The notes: generated by a model from the letters alone, not told the origin. 64,000 nucleotides of DNA from PGYR01 sp034670025 (GCA_034670025.1 JAXMOE010000001.1:248001-312000); one strand, 5' to 3'. Shown: positions 7,971 through 15,478, counted from the first letter of the stretch. Translations and numbers: made by a program.

Positions 7971-8101
7971 AGGAAAGTAGAAACAGACAATAAAGAACTA
8001 TAATTATTAAATGATATTCTTGTTACACTTTAAGATGTTGAATAAAAAATTCTTAAATTTGTTTCTAAATTATAATATTATTAATTAATCTTTGAGTTAA
8101 A

Positions 8102-8728
8102 ATGAAAAAATCAGTATTACTGTTATTTTTAGGACTATTCATATCTGGTTCTACTTTATGTGCAAAATTCGACTTAGGAGCCTTAAATGGTATTCATATG
8201 ACTGATGCTGAATTTGAACCAAGTAGACCACTATCAAAGACTCTTTATGCTATTCCTCAGTTTGGATTATTTGCTAAATATAGTTTGAATCATAACTTAA
8301 GTATTCAATCATCACCTTCAATTACGTCGAAGAAAATCGTTGCAAATCAAATTATAAATATTGAACTAACATCTGAGTTTATCGAAATTCCAATCCTATT
8401 AAGCTATGAATTTGATTTTGGACTGTTTAGGCCTTATGTTTTTGTTGGCCCTAATATTGGAATAATTGTAAACCCGAAATCAACTACATACTTTAATGGT
8501 AAAGTGGAAGAAGATATTAGTGAAGATGTAGCAGATATTGAATATGCAATTAAAGGTGGTCTAGGCTTAGAACTTGAATTTGAAACTTTTTCGTTCTTCG
8601 GACAAGCATATCTGAACTATGGTCTAAATGACTTATATACACCGCCAAGTGGTATCACTTTCCCAGAAGATGTTTACTTAAGAACATATGGTATTCAAGC
8701 GGGAATTTCATTCCCTCTTCTTAAATAA
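8102..8728 (+). CDS. Outer-membrane beta-barrel protein (lysogenic-conversion candidate)
   Basis: A 208-residue protein with a signal peptide (about residues 1-20, MKKSVLLLFLGLFISGS, cut before KFDLG). Alternating hydrophobic strands follow, ending FPLLK, typical of the small outer-membrane barrel (OMP_b-brl) proteins of Bacteroidota. FRPYVFVGPNIGI is the characteristic middle strand pair. It stands alone between two terminators and has a TAAATTTG -7-like element at 8054-8061. It is not a virion-type protein, so I infer a cargo gene expressed by the lysogen that alters the host surface, for example to block phage adsorption. That role is untested. Confidence 0.8.
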   Translation: MKKSVLLLFLGLFISGSTLCAKFDLGALNGIHMTDAEFEPSRPLSKTLYAIPQFGLFAKYSLNHNLSIQSSPSITSKKIVANQIINIELTSEFIEIPILLSYEFDFGLFRPYVFVGPNIGIIVNPKSTTYFNGKVEEDISEDVADIEYAIKGGLGLELEFETFSFFGQAYLNYGLNDLYTPPSGITFPEDVYLRTYGIQAGISFPLLK

Positions 8729-8756
8729 TTTAGAATCAAAATTATCTCCTTTCAAG

Positions 8757-8783
8757 CCCTGCTTTTTAAGTGGGGTTTTTTTT
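8757..8783 (+). terminator. Terminator after the outer-membrane protein gene
   Basis: CCCTGCTTTTTAAGTGGGG folds as a short stem and is followed by eight T. Its design is close to that of the terminators at 7938 and 10660. Confidence 0.7.
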
Positions 8784-8810
8784 ATACCGAAAAATAGTCT
8801 GATTGCCCAT

Positions 8811-8830
8811 TGAACTATAAGTTCAGTGAG
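8811..8830 (+). repeat. AGTTCAGTGAG repeat with palindrome (copy 1 of 4)
   Basis: TGAACT-ATA-AGTTCA is a perfect inverted repeat, running on into GTGAG. The word AAGTTCA(R)(Y)GAG recurs at 13481-13494, 17816-17832 and 17868-17884, each time upstream of an accessory gene. It may be a binding site for a shared regulator or part of a promoter. Confidence 0.4.
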
Positions 8831-8913
8831 CCCCTAAAATGCTTACATATTTGCTAAAGATTTATATTGGGAGTAAGTTGCTATATGTTAAACTATTACT
8901 CCAAGGAGGAGTT

Positions 8914-9456
8914 ATGAGAAGGTTCTGTTTAAAAATGTTTGTTCTATTCATTCTTATGGGTCTACAAACTGTAATTGCTAAGGAAAAAATTGACGACCCA
9001 TTTGATTTAGATGAAATTATAAAAATAATCAATATTAGCTTAGATAAAGTTTCTGAAGAAGTTGATTTAGTAAAAGCTGAGATTGTTTTATCTAGAAGTT
9101 TTTCAGATAAGTTTAATGGTGGTTTTAGTTTCTTTTGGTCATCAAAAAAAGACTGGCAAGAAGATAACAACTCCACTTTAACTTTTACATATGAACCCAG
9201 TAGTACAAAAGGTGGACAAAAGAATCTTTCAGACAACCTTAATAGATCTGTATTAAATGCAGTTGGGCTTTGGAAAAAATCTAAATTAAAAATTGATGGG
9301 TTAAAGAATACTTATTATACGGTAGATGTGAAGTTTATGCTTAGTGAAGATGCTAAACATGGGCTTAACCTAGAGCTTTTTGGTGTTGAATTAGCTGCCT
9401 CTGATAACAGTATTGTAAAATCCTCCCACTCTGTGAAATTAACATTCAAGAAGTAA
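8914..9456 (+). CDS. Secreted protein, possibly with trypsin-co-occurring-domain-like fold
   Basis: A start 75 bases upstream (8839) is possible, but AAGGAGGAG precedes the ATG at 8914, which gives 180 residues with a normal signal peptide (MRRFCLKMFVLFILMG...VIA). The mature part has an amphipathic helix (~30-55), strands (IVLSRSFSDKF, FSFFW), and ends with SSHSVKLTFKK. A helix followed by strands and a terminal (H)xVKLxL strand recalls trypco2-type domains known from conflict systems; I hold this loosely. It lies 90 bases before the 9546 gene on the same strand, and no terminator separates them, so the two may form a unit. Confidence 0.55.
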   Translation: MRRFCLKMFVLFILMGLQTVIAKEKIDDPFDLDEIIKIINISLDKVSEEVDLVKAEIVLSRSFSDKFNGGFSFFWSSKKDWQEDNNSTLTFTYEPSSTKGGQKNLSDNLNRSVLNAVGLWKKSKLKIDGLKNTYYTVDVKFMLSEDAKHGLNLELFGVELAASDNSIVKSSHSVKLTFKK

Positions 9457-9545
9457 ATAATTAATACCACTATTCGGTTATACTAGAATAGAAATATTTC
9501 AACCGTGATTAGTAATTCTAATAAACACATAAACAAGGAGCAAAT

Positions 9546-10637
9546 GTGGACATCGTAAAAATGAAAAAATTATTTAACAAAATTCTTGAATCTACATATG
9601 GGATAACAGAATGGAATCCTGGGAATTTATTTGTATTCGAGGGAAAAGAAGTTCCAAAAGATATGAACGGATTCGAAACACTCAGTGATCAATTTCAATC
9701 AGACGCTTCTCTTCAACAAAAATGCTTTACAAGTAATATAGAAGTGAGTACAGCAGGAAAACTCTTTACAGTAAGCACTTATGTAATACAAGTAAAGTGG
9801 TATGAATTAATGGCGGGGTATGCAGTTTATAGACCAGTCAGATGGTTTAGCATAAATATTGTTTTTGATGAAGAGACAAATATTATTCCAAAATCAAGCA
9901 CTATCAAGATGTATGAAGATGGGAAGGAGGTAGAAGATATGAAAATACCTTTGCCTCCTCTCCCAGGGGTTTTAGGTAACGCTATTGAGATAGCAAGTTG
10001 GGGAGCTGAGTTTATAGAATGGATAAAAGAGTATTTACCAGATGATTGGGGGGCACTAGGTCTTGCTGTTAGTGAAATAGCTGAGATAATTAGTATGGCA
10101 ATAAGTACTGCAGACTCTATTCTTGATGGAGAAACTAATTTAGAATTACTTATAGAAAATAGTCTTTTAATGTCCACTACACTCTCTACAACATATAATT
10201 TTGAACCTGACGGAGCTCACGGTTATTGCTACATAGACAAATGGAATGAAAAAGGAGAAGATGCTCGGATATATCAGCCTAGGATAATTGCAGGTGCAGC
10301 TAGCTGGACTATGTTGTTAAAGACTGATAGAATGAGATCTTGGGTCTATAATGATGACCACTTGATTTTATCTATTACTGGTGATTACAAAGGGAATATA
10401 CTCGGAGTCATGGCATCATGGAAGTTCGTTGATGAAGATCCAGAGGAAGGCGAATTTTCAAAATCTACAGAAGAGGAGGGACAGAATTGTTTAGATGTGT
10501 GGCAAGCAGAAGTTAGGAACTATTTGGGAAGCCCTGTCCCAAAAGAATTTACTCAGTGGTATGTAGAAACAGTTCTACGTCCTTGGTTAGATACAATATA
10601 TTCACTAGGTATAAAAGAACCTGATAATCCAAAATAG
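9546..10637 (+). CDS. Large accessory protein of unknown function
   Basis: A 363-residue protein with a GTG start after a strong AAGGAG site. No signal peptide is visible. Residues ~140-205 are a hydrophobic, glycine-rich amphipathic region (LGNAIEIASWGAEFIEWI, GALGLAVSEIAEIISMAIS) flanked by beta-rich, Trp-rich segments. The layout is reminiscent of membrane-inserting or pore-forming effectors, but no family is recognised. It is closed by its own terminator. It may be an exclusion or effector gene paired with the secreted protein before it; this is inference from adjacency. Confidence 0.6.
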   Translation: MDIVKMKKLFNKILESTYGITEWNPGNLFVFEGKEVPKDMNGFETLSDQFQSDASLQQKCFTSNIEVSTAGKLFTVSTYVIQVKWYELMAGYAVYRPVRWFSINIVFDEETNIIPKSSTIKMYEDGKEVEDMKIPLPPLPGVLGNAIEIASWGAEFIEWIKEYLPDDWGALGLAVSEIAEIISMAISTADSILDGETNLELLIENSLLMSTTLSTTYNFEPDGAHGYCYIDKWNEKGEDARIYQPRIIAGAASWTMLLKTDRMRSWVYNDDHLILSITGDYKGNILGVMASWKFVDEDPEEGEFSKSTEEEGQNCLDVWQAEVRNYLGSPVPKEFTQWYVETVLRPWLDTIYSLGIKEPDNPK

Positions 10638-10659
10638 ACATTTGATTATTATTAAATAA

Positions 10660-10694
10660 CCCTACTAGCCTTTTTTTGGTTAGTGGGGTTTTTT
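10660..10694 (+). terminator. Terminator after the 9546 gene
   Basis: CCCTACTAGCC pairs with GGTTAGTGGGG around a T7 loop and is followed by six T. It is the third member of the related terminator set. Confidence 0.85.
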
Positions 10695-10745
10695 ATTGTT
10701 TCTACTATACCCTTCCTCTATCAATCCAATACTCAAACATATTTT

Positions 10746-10845
10746 TTAAGAAAATAATAAGAAAAACCTTGTTATTCTTAAATTATTTACTAAATTAGTA
10801 AGAACAAATAAGACGGAATAAGAAAATCAATATGAAAAATAAGAA
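10746..10845 (+). promoter_or_regulatory. Second lytic promoter with operators (copy 2 of 1796-1885)
   Basis: CTTG at 10768-10771, 19 bases, then TAAATTAG at 10791-10798 match the Bacteroidota promoter layout. TAAGAA (10758-10763) and TTCTTAA (10775-10781) again form an inverted repeat over the upstream element. TAAGAA/TAAGAC cores at 10747, 10758, 10799, 10809, 10819 and 10840 are spaced by near multiples of 10-11 bases, and the last ones extend across the ATG at 10832. I infer that the prophage repressor also silences this operon, which carries the Mor-like activator. Confidence 0.7.
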
Positions 10846-10978
10846 AGAGAGTTTGGATTTAGACAAGTTTGATTTGGGAATTGAGCTCCGAAAGCTTCAA
10901 AGGTCATTGTTATTATCTGACTTAATAATGCCATTAGTGTTAATTGTTCTTGTTCTTATTGGGTATCATTTGATATGA
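10832..10978 (+). CDS. Small single-span membrane protein
   Basis: A 48-residue reading frame (MKNKKESLDLDKFDLG...) with a charged N-terminus and one strong C-terminal membrane helix (~28-47, LLSDLIMPLVLIVLVLIGY). It begins inside the operator array, 34 bases after the -7 element, and its stop overlaps the next gene's ATG (ATGA), typical of a real coupled gene. Holin-like, exclusion or host-takeover roles are all possible. It is too short to classify. Confidence 0.6.
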   Translation: MKNKKESLDLDKFDLGIELRKLQRSLLLSDLIMPLVLIVLVLIGYHLI

Positions 10979-11463
10979 TGAAGATAAATGATTTCTCAAA
11001 GAAGTATGATTATCCAATCAGGGCAATCCGATATTTCTTAGAAACCAAGTTGACAAAAGGAAAACATTTCTACGTCAGAGGAGGTAGGTTAGTTTTACCT
11101 GAAAAGACTCAGGAGTTAATTCACAATAGATTTAAAGCACGTAGAGATTACCCAATTTCTTACAGACGGATTAATAATGAGTTCGGATATATAATTGAAG
11201 AGTTGAAAGACTTCACTATCGAAAACCAAGACTACATAATGGTCGGTAAGCTCTATCACTTCTCAAATGAGGGATATAGTAAAGTAGTTCGATACAGTCA
11301 GGGCGAGAGGTTTAAGGAAACCCCCAAGAGAATAACTGAAACAATTCCCTCGGTAGGAGTAACAAGGATGAACAACTTCTCCGAAATGACAAAAAGGGAA
11401 AAAGAACATTGGGCTGACAATGTTAGACTAACGAAAGAAGCAAGAGAGTTAATATTCAAATAG
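10975..11463 (+). CDS. Phage protein with possible N-terminal winged-helix/HTH
   Basis: A 162-residue basic protein. The first ~50 residues (FSKKYDYPIRAIRYFLETKLTKGKHF..GGRLVLPEKT) look like a small HTH of the kind that reads a strand-turn DNA-binding motif, and the rest is unrecognised. It is translationally coupled to the small membrane protein and leads to the 11473 gene with a 9-base gap. It may be a regulator of the second lytic operon. Confidence 0.55.
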   Translation: MMKINDFSKKYDYPIRAIRYFLETKLTKGKHFYVRGGRLVLPEKTQELIHNRFKARRDYPISYRRINNEFGYIIEELKDFTIENQDYIMVGKLYHFSNEGYSKVVRYSQGERFKETPKRITETIPSVGVTRMNNFSEMTKREKEHWADNVRLTKEARELIFK

Positions 11464-11472
11464 AGGAATTAA

Positions 11473-11901
11473 ATGGCATCAGAGTTAATACCAAACATCA
11501 CACGAGACCAGATAGTAAGAGCTGGACTGGACATTGTAATAGTATCAGGAAAGAATAACAGCAGTTTTAATGTTGGAGACAAACTCTATTTGAGAGCATC
11601 AAACGGAGCAAAGCCACAGGAGAAGGTATTCAACGAGATGGCAGAGAATGATGAATATGACGAATACAACAGGGATGATAATGAGGATGTATTCGCCACA
11701 ATCGAGAAAGTGACAAAGTTTCAAGTATCTACTTACAACAAAGAGAAAAAGCAGTATGATATATTCATCAATGATGTTTATTTATCCCTAACAAAACAGC
11801 AAACATTCTTAAGCGAGCAAGGATTTACAGTAGATGCATTCTTAGACAGATTTGGTAAGAGTGGTATGTTCAACGGTTATCTAATCAAATTTGCATTATG
11901 A
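11473..11901 (+). CDS. Phage protein of unknown function
   Basis: A 142-residue acidic protein with an Asp/Glu/Tyr-rich central stretch (about residues 57-75) and beta-rich flanks; there are no catalytic motifs I can name. Its stop overlaps the start of the Mor-like gene by 4 bp, so they are coupled. Confidence 0.6.
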   Translation: MASELIPNITRDQIVRAGLDIVIVSGKNNSSFNVGDKLYLRASNGAKPQEKVFNEMAENDEYDEYNRDDNEDVFATIEKVTKFQVSTYNKEKKQYDIFINDVYLSLTKQQTFLSEQGFTVDAFLDRFGKSGMFNGYLIKFAL

Positions 11902-12200
11902 AGTTAGACATTTCAAATAAGATTTCTGAAAAAATAGAACTATCGGATTTAAGTTCTGATCTGCAGTATTTAGCAGAAGTGATTGGGCTTGATTTGGTAA
12001 GGAAGTTAATAGTTCAAATGGGTGGTACAGGAAATCCAATTTATATTCCTGACACCTCTTCCTTTGACAAAGCAATACATAAAATGGTGGAAGATGACTT
12101 CCCCGGAAAGCATTTAAGAGATATTTCCTATGACACAGGAATATCATTAAGAAGATTAAAGAGTATCAATAAAAAATATAAGAAAGAACACAGTTCGTAA
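11898..12200 (+). CDS. Mor/C-family transcription activator
   Basis: This 100-residue protein matches the Mor family pattern of phage Mu-like phages: an N-terminal dimerisation helix region (LQYLAEVIGLDLVRKLIVQMGG), the beta strand NPIYIPD, then a DNA-binding HTH (DFPGKHLRDISYDTGISLRRLKSI). Mor and C of Mu activate middle and late promoters. By position, at the end of the second repressor-controlled operon and before the virion genes, I infer it switches on middle/late transcription, probably from the divergent region at 33058-33232. It is shorter than Mu Mor (129 residues). Confidence 0.75.
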   Translation: MKLDISNKISEKIELSDLSSDLQYLAEVIGLDLVRKLIVQMGGTGNPIYIPDTSSFDKAIHKMVEDDFPGKHLRDISYDTGISLRRLKSINKKYKKEHSS

Positions 12201-12288
12201 AACAACTCTAAAACGGACTGTAGCAAGGTGTTGGAATGCACCTATGTCCATCAGGGGAATTCCATCTCTCTCAAAGACGATTCCCCTG
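12191..12288 (+). promoter_or_regulatory. Three-hairpin leader before the 12313 gene
   Basis: Hairpin 1 pairs CAGTTCGT (12191-12198) with ACGGACTG (12213-12220). Hairpin 2 pairs AGGTG (12226-12230) with CACCT (12239-12243). Hairpin 3 pairs CAGGGGAAT (12252-12260) with ATTCCCCTG (12280-12288), and its loop holds ATCTCTCTCA (12264-12273). TAAAACAACTCT (12198-12209) and TGTAGCA (12219-12225) recur at 18463-18481. There is no T-run, so this is not a simple terminator. It is a candidate structured 5' UTR or small RNA. Confidence 0.5.
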
Positions 12289-12312
12289 TATTATAAAAAT
12301 ACAGGAATAGAA

Positions 12313-12546
12313 ATGAATGATGAACAATTACAAGAGTTAATTAGTGAAAAGTCTGACAAGCTCATAGCTAAACTGGAATGGCATGATACACTCGATGTAC
12401 AGAATGCAGTAAGGAAGGCATACAAGCAAGGGTTTAAGGATGGTGTAGATTATACCCATGAAAGCCAAAAGGCTATGGTTAAGGAAGAAGTTAAGCCCAA
12501 GACGAGTAAGAGTAAGAAGACAAGTAAAACTAAGAAGAAGAAATAA
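12313..12546 (+). CDS. Small phage protein with lysine-rich tail
   Basis: I place the start at the ATG at 12313 (MNDEQLQELISEKSDK), after a weak AGGAAT site. An in-frame ATG at 12244 would read through the strong hairpin 12252-12288 and adds an unprotein-like stretch. The 77 residues are helical, with a C-terminal run of Lys/Ser/Thr (KTSKSKKTSKTKKKK) that could bind nucleic acid. Function unknown. Confidence 0.5.
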   Translation: MNDEQLQELISEKSDKLIAKLEWHDTLDVQNAVRKAYKQGFKDGVDYTHESQKAMVKEEVKPKTSKSKKTSKTKKKK

Positions 12547-12554
12547 CGGCACTG

Positions 12555-12694
12555 GTAGCACAGTTATCCCATATAGTAATAGTTGCTGTGCTACTGGATG
12601 TCGGTTTTAATTAAAAACCATACTCAAATGAGTGAAGAATACACAAGAAGGGCAGGTAATGCTGGGGGTGAACTTAATGCACCCTAAGCCCCCA
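12555..12694 (+). promoter_or_regulatory. Structured non-coding region with alternative stems and a micro-ORF
   Basis: Between genes at 12546 and 12841 no normal gene is seen. A hairpin pairs GTAGCACAG (12555-12563) with CTGTGCTAC (12586-12594), and GGTTTT/AAAACC folds at 12603-12619. At 12663-12694, TGGGGG can pair with CCCCCA, or alternatively GGGTG (12666-12670) with CACCC (12680-12684); these stems exclude each other. A 19-codon frame, 12628-12687 (MSEEYTRRAG...), ends inside this switch. An attenuator or small RNA is possible, but there is no expression evidence. Confidence 0.35.
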
Positions 12695-12778
12695 TAGTTG
12701 GGTATGGTAATATTTAACAGCAAAGGTAGTACGGACTCCATATAGAAATTAAATGTTGATAACAATATACATTATACA

Positions 12779-12816
12779 AGTGGGGGTTTATTGTTTAGTT
12801 CCCCCACTGTTTTTTA
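12779..12816 (+). terminator. Strong terminator hairpin
   Basis: AGTGGGGG (12779-12786) pairs with CCCCCACT (12801-12808) around a 14-base T-rich loop and is followed by TGTTTTTT. It lies 25 bases before the next ATG, so it would end the upstream transcript or act as an attenuator for the 12841 gene. Confidence 0.75.
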
Positions 12817-12840
12817 AAACAAAGAAATAGGAAATAGAAA

Positions 12841-13302
12841 ATGAGTGAAGAGAAAGTAAGAGAATACCCATACATCGGAGTACATCCCAAAGGTATGTGG
12901 GTACTATTCAGTAAAAAGAATACTGGTGTACTGTTAAATGATTGTACTGATGTAGACGAAGAGTTGAAGGCAACGACAGAGTCAAAGAAGTGGATAGAAG
13001 AAGAATTTACTTTAGCTGACTTACCTACAGTAGATGAGGAAGTGTTAGAACAACTAAATTCCGACAATGAGATAATTGTTAAAGACGATGCAAGAGATTG
13101 GATATATGCACCATTCAAATTTGTAGCGGGCGGTTCAGCCAAAGGAGTTGAATTAACAACCTACGCACTGCAAACAGACAAAGGTACAACGGTCTTAACT
13201 GTAGCCAAAAACACAGAATCAGGAAAGCTATCTACAAGCATTGTGTTTATTCCAGAAGCAAGGATTATAACACATGATGACGGTACTAAGTCAATCAAAT
13301 AG
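12841..13302 (+). CDS. Phage protein of unknown function
   Basis: A 153-residue acidic, beta-rich protein starting MSEEKVREYPYIGVHPKG. There is no signal peptide and no recognised domain. It stands alone between the terminator at 12779 and the long hairpin at 13309, so it is probably expressed separately from its neighbours. The repeated MSEE start shared with the micro-ORF at 12628 may be chance. Confidence 0.6.
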   Translation: MSEEKVREYPYIGVHPKGMWVLFSKKNTGVLLNDCTDVDEELKATTESKKWIEEEFTLADLPTVDEEVLEQLNSDNEIIVKDDARDWIYAPFKFVAGGSAKGVELTTYALQTDKGTTVLTVAKNTESGKLSTSIVFIPEARIITHDDGTKSIK

Positions 13303-13308
13303 AATTTT

Positions 13309-13381
13309 AATCCACCCTTGTTCGCTCATGCGACCTTTCCCCCAGGAACTAAAAGCATATTCCTCTGACAAGGGTGGGATT
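13309..13381 (+). other. Long-stem hairpin in an intergenic gap
   Basis: AATCCACCCTTGT (13309-13321) pairs with ACAAGGGTGGGATT (13368-13381), 13 base pairs with one bulged base, enclosing 46 bases. No T-run follows. It fills the start of the 323-base gap 13303-13625. The rest of the gap holds one copy of the GTTCARYGAG repeat, an inverted repeat at 13556-13572 and otherwise AT-rich sequence with no gene. Confidence 0.5.
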
Positions 13382-13480
13382 GATAAAAGAATTCAACTTT
13401 TCGTTATAATATAGAGCCTACAGTATCTGACATTTAAACCTCTAAACATCCAAAAAAACAAAAGCTTTAAGTGTTGCTCT

Positions 13481-13494
13481 AAAAGTTCAACGAG
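13481..13494 (+). repeat. AAAAGTTCAACGAG repeat (copy 2 of 4)
   Basis: This copy of the AAGTTCARYGAG word lies 132 bases before the 13626 gene. See the entries at 8811 and 17816 for the other copies. Confidence 0.35.
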
Positions 13495-13555
13495 CCAATT
13501 AAATAAAGCAAATCTTGTAAATAGTTTTATTTTTACATAATTTAATCTGTTAAAC

Positions 13556-13572
13556 GTAAACTAACAGTTTAC
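13556..13572. promoter_or_regulatory. Inverted repeat upstream of the 13626 gene
   Basis: GTAAAC-TAACA-GTTTAC is a perfect 6-bp inverted repeat with a 5-base centre, the size of an operator. It lies 54 bases before the start codon of the 13626 gene. Confidence 0.35.
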
Positions 13573-13625
13573 AACCGTATAAAATTATTGTTTAATTTGA
13601 CTAATAATCATTACGTGGAGTTTAG

Positions 13626-14408
13626 ATGAGTTTAAAAAAGTTCATTAATTATGAATATACTTTAAGACCCAAAAATCTTGCAAATGTTATTGATTCGCAT
13701 ATGGATCATATTTATGAAGGCTTTCTACAAAGATCTATATTGTCTTTAAATGGAATGGGAACCGATAAATTTAAGATTACTGTCAAGATAATGGATGATA
13801 ATATTTACGCAATTAGAATAAGACGTAAATATCAAAAAGGAAGCATAGAAAGTTCTATAATTATATTCAATTTAAACCCTGGCTCAAACACTATTTCTAT
13901 TAGTAAGAGCGAAGATTTTTTAACTAATGGTATCTTATTAAGAGTAGTCATAGTCTTGTTGAGTAAAAAACTAAATAAGAATGGATTAAAAATAGAGACA
14001 AGAGAAATAAAAATTACTAAAGACTTTTGGGAAATAGTAAAAGGCAAAGAGGACAGGATAAAAGAATTAAAGTTTGAATATAAAAGTGCAAATCTAAAAG
14101 GATCCTCAAAAGCAATTCCAACAAAATTAAGAATGTTATTCGAAATGCTTGGAGATAATTCAAATAGCATATCAATGAACGCTCCAAGGGGCTTCACTTT
14201 AAAAAGTGTTAATAAATTCAATAAAATATTAAATCCACTTGTTACTTTTTCTAAAACTTCAAACTCAAATATTCTTATTAAATTTATTGATGAAAAAAAG
14301 TTCTATAACACTTCAAAGAATTATTCAGTTACTATTTATGATAATTTCAATTTTGATAAAATTGGTGATGATACAGAATCAAATTTTAATTTAGAAATTC
14401 TATCTTAA
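13626..14408 (+). CDS. Accessory protein of unknown function
   Basis: A 260-residue, basic, very AT-rich gene with a GGAG ribosome site. It alternates strands and helices, with no signal peptide or membrane segment and no recognisable catalytic motif. It is transcribed alone, between a putative operator at 13556 and the bidirectional terminator at 14482. It lies in the accessory block inside the prophage, so it is probably cargo rather than a virion gene. A defence or exclusion role is conceivable but unsupported. Confidence 0.55.
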   Translation: MSLKKFINYEYTLRPKNLANVIDSHMDHIYEGFLQRSILSLNGMGTDKFKITVKIMDDNIYAIRIRRKYQKGSIESSIIIFNLNPGSNTISISKSEDFLTNGILLRVVIVLLSKKLNKNGLKIETREIKITKDFWEIVKGKEDRIKELKFEYKSANLKGSSKAIPTKLRMLFEMLGDNSNSISMNAPRGFTLKSVNKFNKILNPLVTFSKTSNSNILIKFIDEKKFYNTSKNYSVTIYDNFNFDKIGDDTESNFNLEILS

Positions 14409-14481
14409 AATTCTATTTAGATAAATATTATTTTTAATTTTGTATTCGAATCTGGCTCAACAGGCAGATTTAGAATGTAGT

Positions 14482-14516
14482 AATTAGGAACACATGTAAA
14501 TGTGTTCCTAATTTTT
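14482..14516. terminator. Bidirectional terminator, perfect 14-bp stem
   Basis: AATTAGGAACACAT (14482-14495) and ATGTGTTCCTAATT (14500-14513) pair perfectly around GTAA. A/T runs on both sides let it serve the 13626 gene (+) and the 14533 gene (-). Confidence 0.85.
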
Positions 14517-14532
14517 CAACTACAATACTACA

Positions 14533-15279
14533 CTAGTCACAACATGATTCAATAGAATATAACTCGAGAACTTCATCTTGAGAAAGAACTTTGTTAAAAA
14601 ATGCAATGTCATCAATAGATCCATTAAAATACTTTCCAATTATTATATCACCACCATTAACTGGATTAATAACTTCTTGAGTTATACTAGTCTGTGTATC
14701 CATTAGTTTACCATTTTGATAGAGTGACATTGTTTTAATATCGAAGTCACATGTTGCAACTACGTGATACCATTGATTTAGCGAATTTTGATCAGAGTTG
14801 TCCCAAACAGAATGCATGTTATTAAAAAAGGTTACTTTATTTATATCATATACACCTAATGACATTACTCTATTTGTAGCAGGAGTTTTATTGTCTTTGT
14901 CACCTCTAGCAACTAGGACTTCATATTGTCCTTGATTATTGATAGTATGTTTATACCAAAGAGAAATAGAGTACTTTCTCAACCCATTTAAAAAATTAGG
15001 AGACGTCATGTACAGATAGTTTGGAGAAGTATCGCTAAATTTATAAGCACAATTTTCTCCACCCTCTCTACCTTCAGTTGGTTCCGCATTGTTCTCATTA
15101 GTTAAATCATTACTAGACTTAAAATCCTCTATACTGGAATTACTAAAAGGGTAGTAGGCAATCAAATTATCTTCTAAAGAAGCTGGAATACAAACTTTAT
15201 TAGTTGGGTCAGTTCCATTATCTTCTTTCTTGCATGAGAAAGCTAGAAGTAGTATTATAGTTAGAAAAAAATATTTCAT
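14533..15279 (-). CDS. Lipoprotein with LamG/concanavalin-like domain
   Basis: This 248-residue protein begins with a lipoprotein signal peptide (MKYFFLTIILLLAFSCKKED, lipobox Cys16). Residues ~40-240 follow the LamG jelly-roll pattern of Bacteroidota surface proteins: AYYPFSNSSIEDFKSSNDL at the start, SISLWYKH in the middle, NQWYHVVATCDF, MSLYQNGKLMD, and the closing GSIDDIAFFNKVLSQDEVLELY. Such domains bind carbohydrate or mediate contacts at the surface. It is oriented against the phage early genes and looks like a host-derived cargo gene. Confidence 0.85.
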   Translation of the reverse strand: MKYFFLTIILLLAFSCKKEDNGTDPTNKVCIPASLEDNLIAYYPFSNSSIEDFKSSNDLTNENNAEPTEGREGGENCAYKFSDTSPNYLYMTSPNFLNGLRKYSISLWYKHTINNQGQYEVLVARGDKDNKTPATNRVMSLGVYDINKVTFFNNMHSVWDNSDQNSLNQWYHVVATCDFDIKTMSLYQNGKLMDTQTSITQEVINPVNGGDIIIGKYFNGSIDDIAFFNKVLSQDEVLELYSIESCCD

Positions 15280-15478
15280 TTGAATCCTTCATGTATGTTA
15301 AAAAATGTATTAGAATAAACACAAAACTAGTAGTTTAGTTACATTTTATATCGAGTTTATAAATCTGATAACTTCTCTTTATGTTTACTAAATACGTCCG
15401 ACTGCATCGCTCCCTTATTAAAAGCTCATAAATTCTTAAAATATTGATATACTTTACTTTAAAATCTGATAGAAGTTA

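Noticed and set aside
13309..13381. Long hairpin as an intrinsic terminator of the 12841 gene
   Set aside because: The loop is 46 bases and no T-run follows the stem, so termination by the usual mechanism is unlikely.
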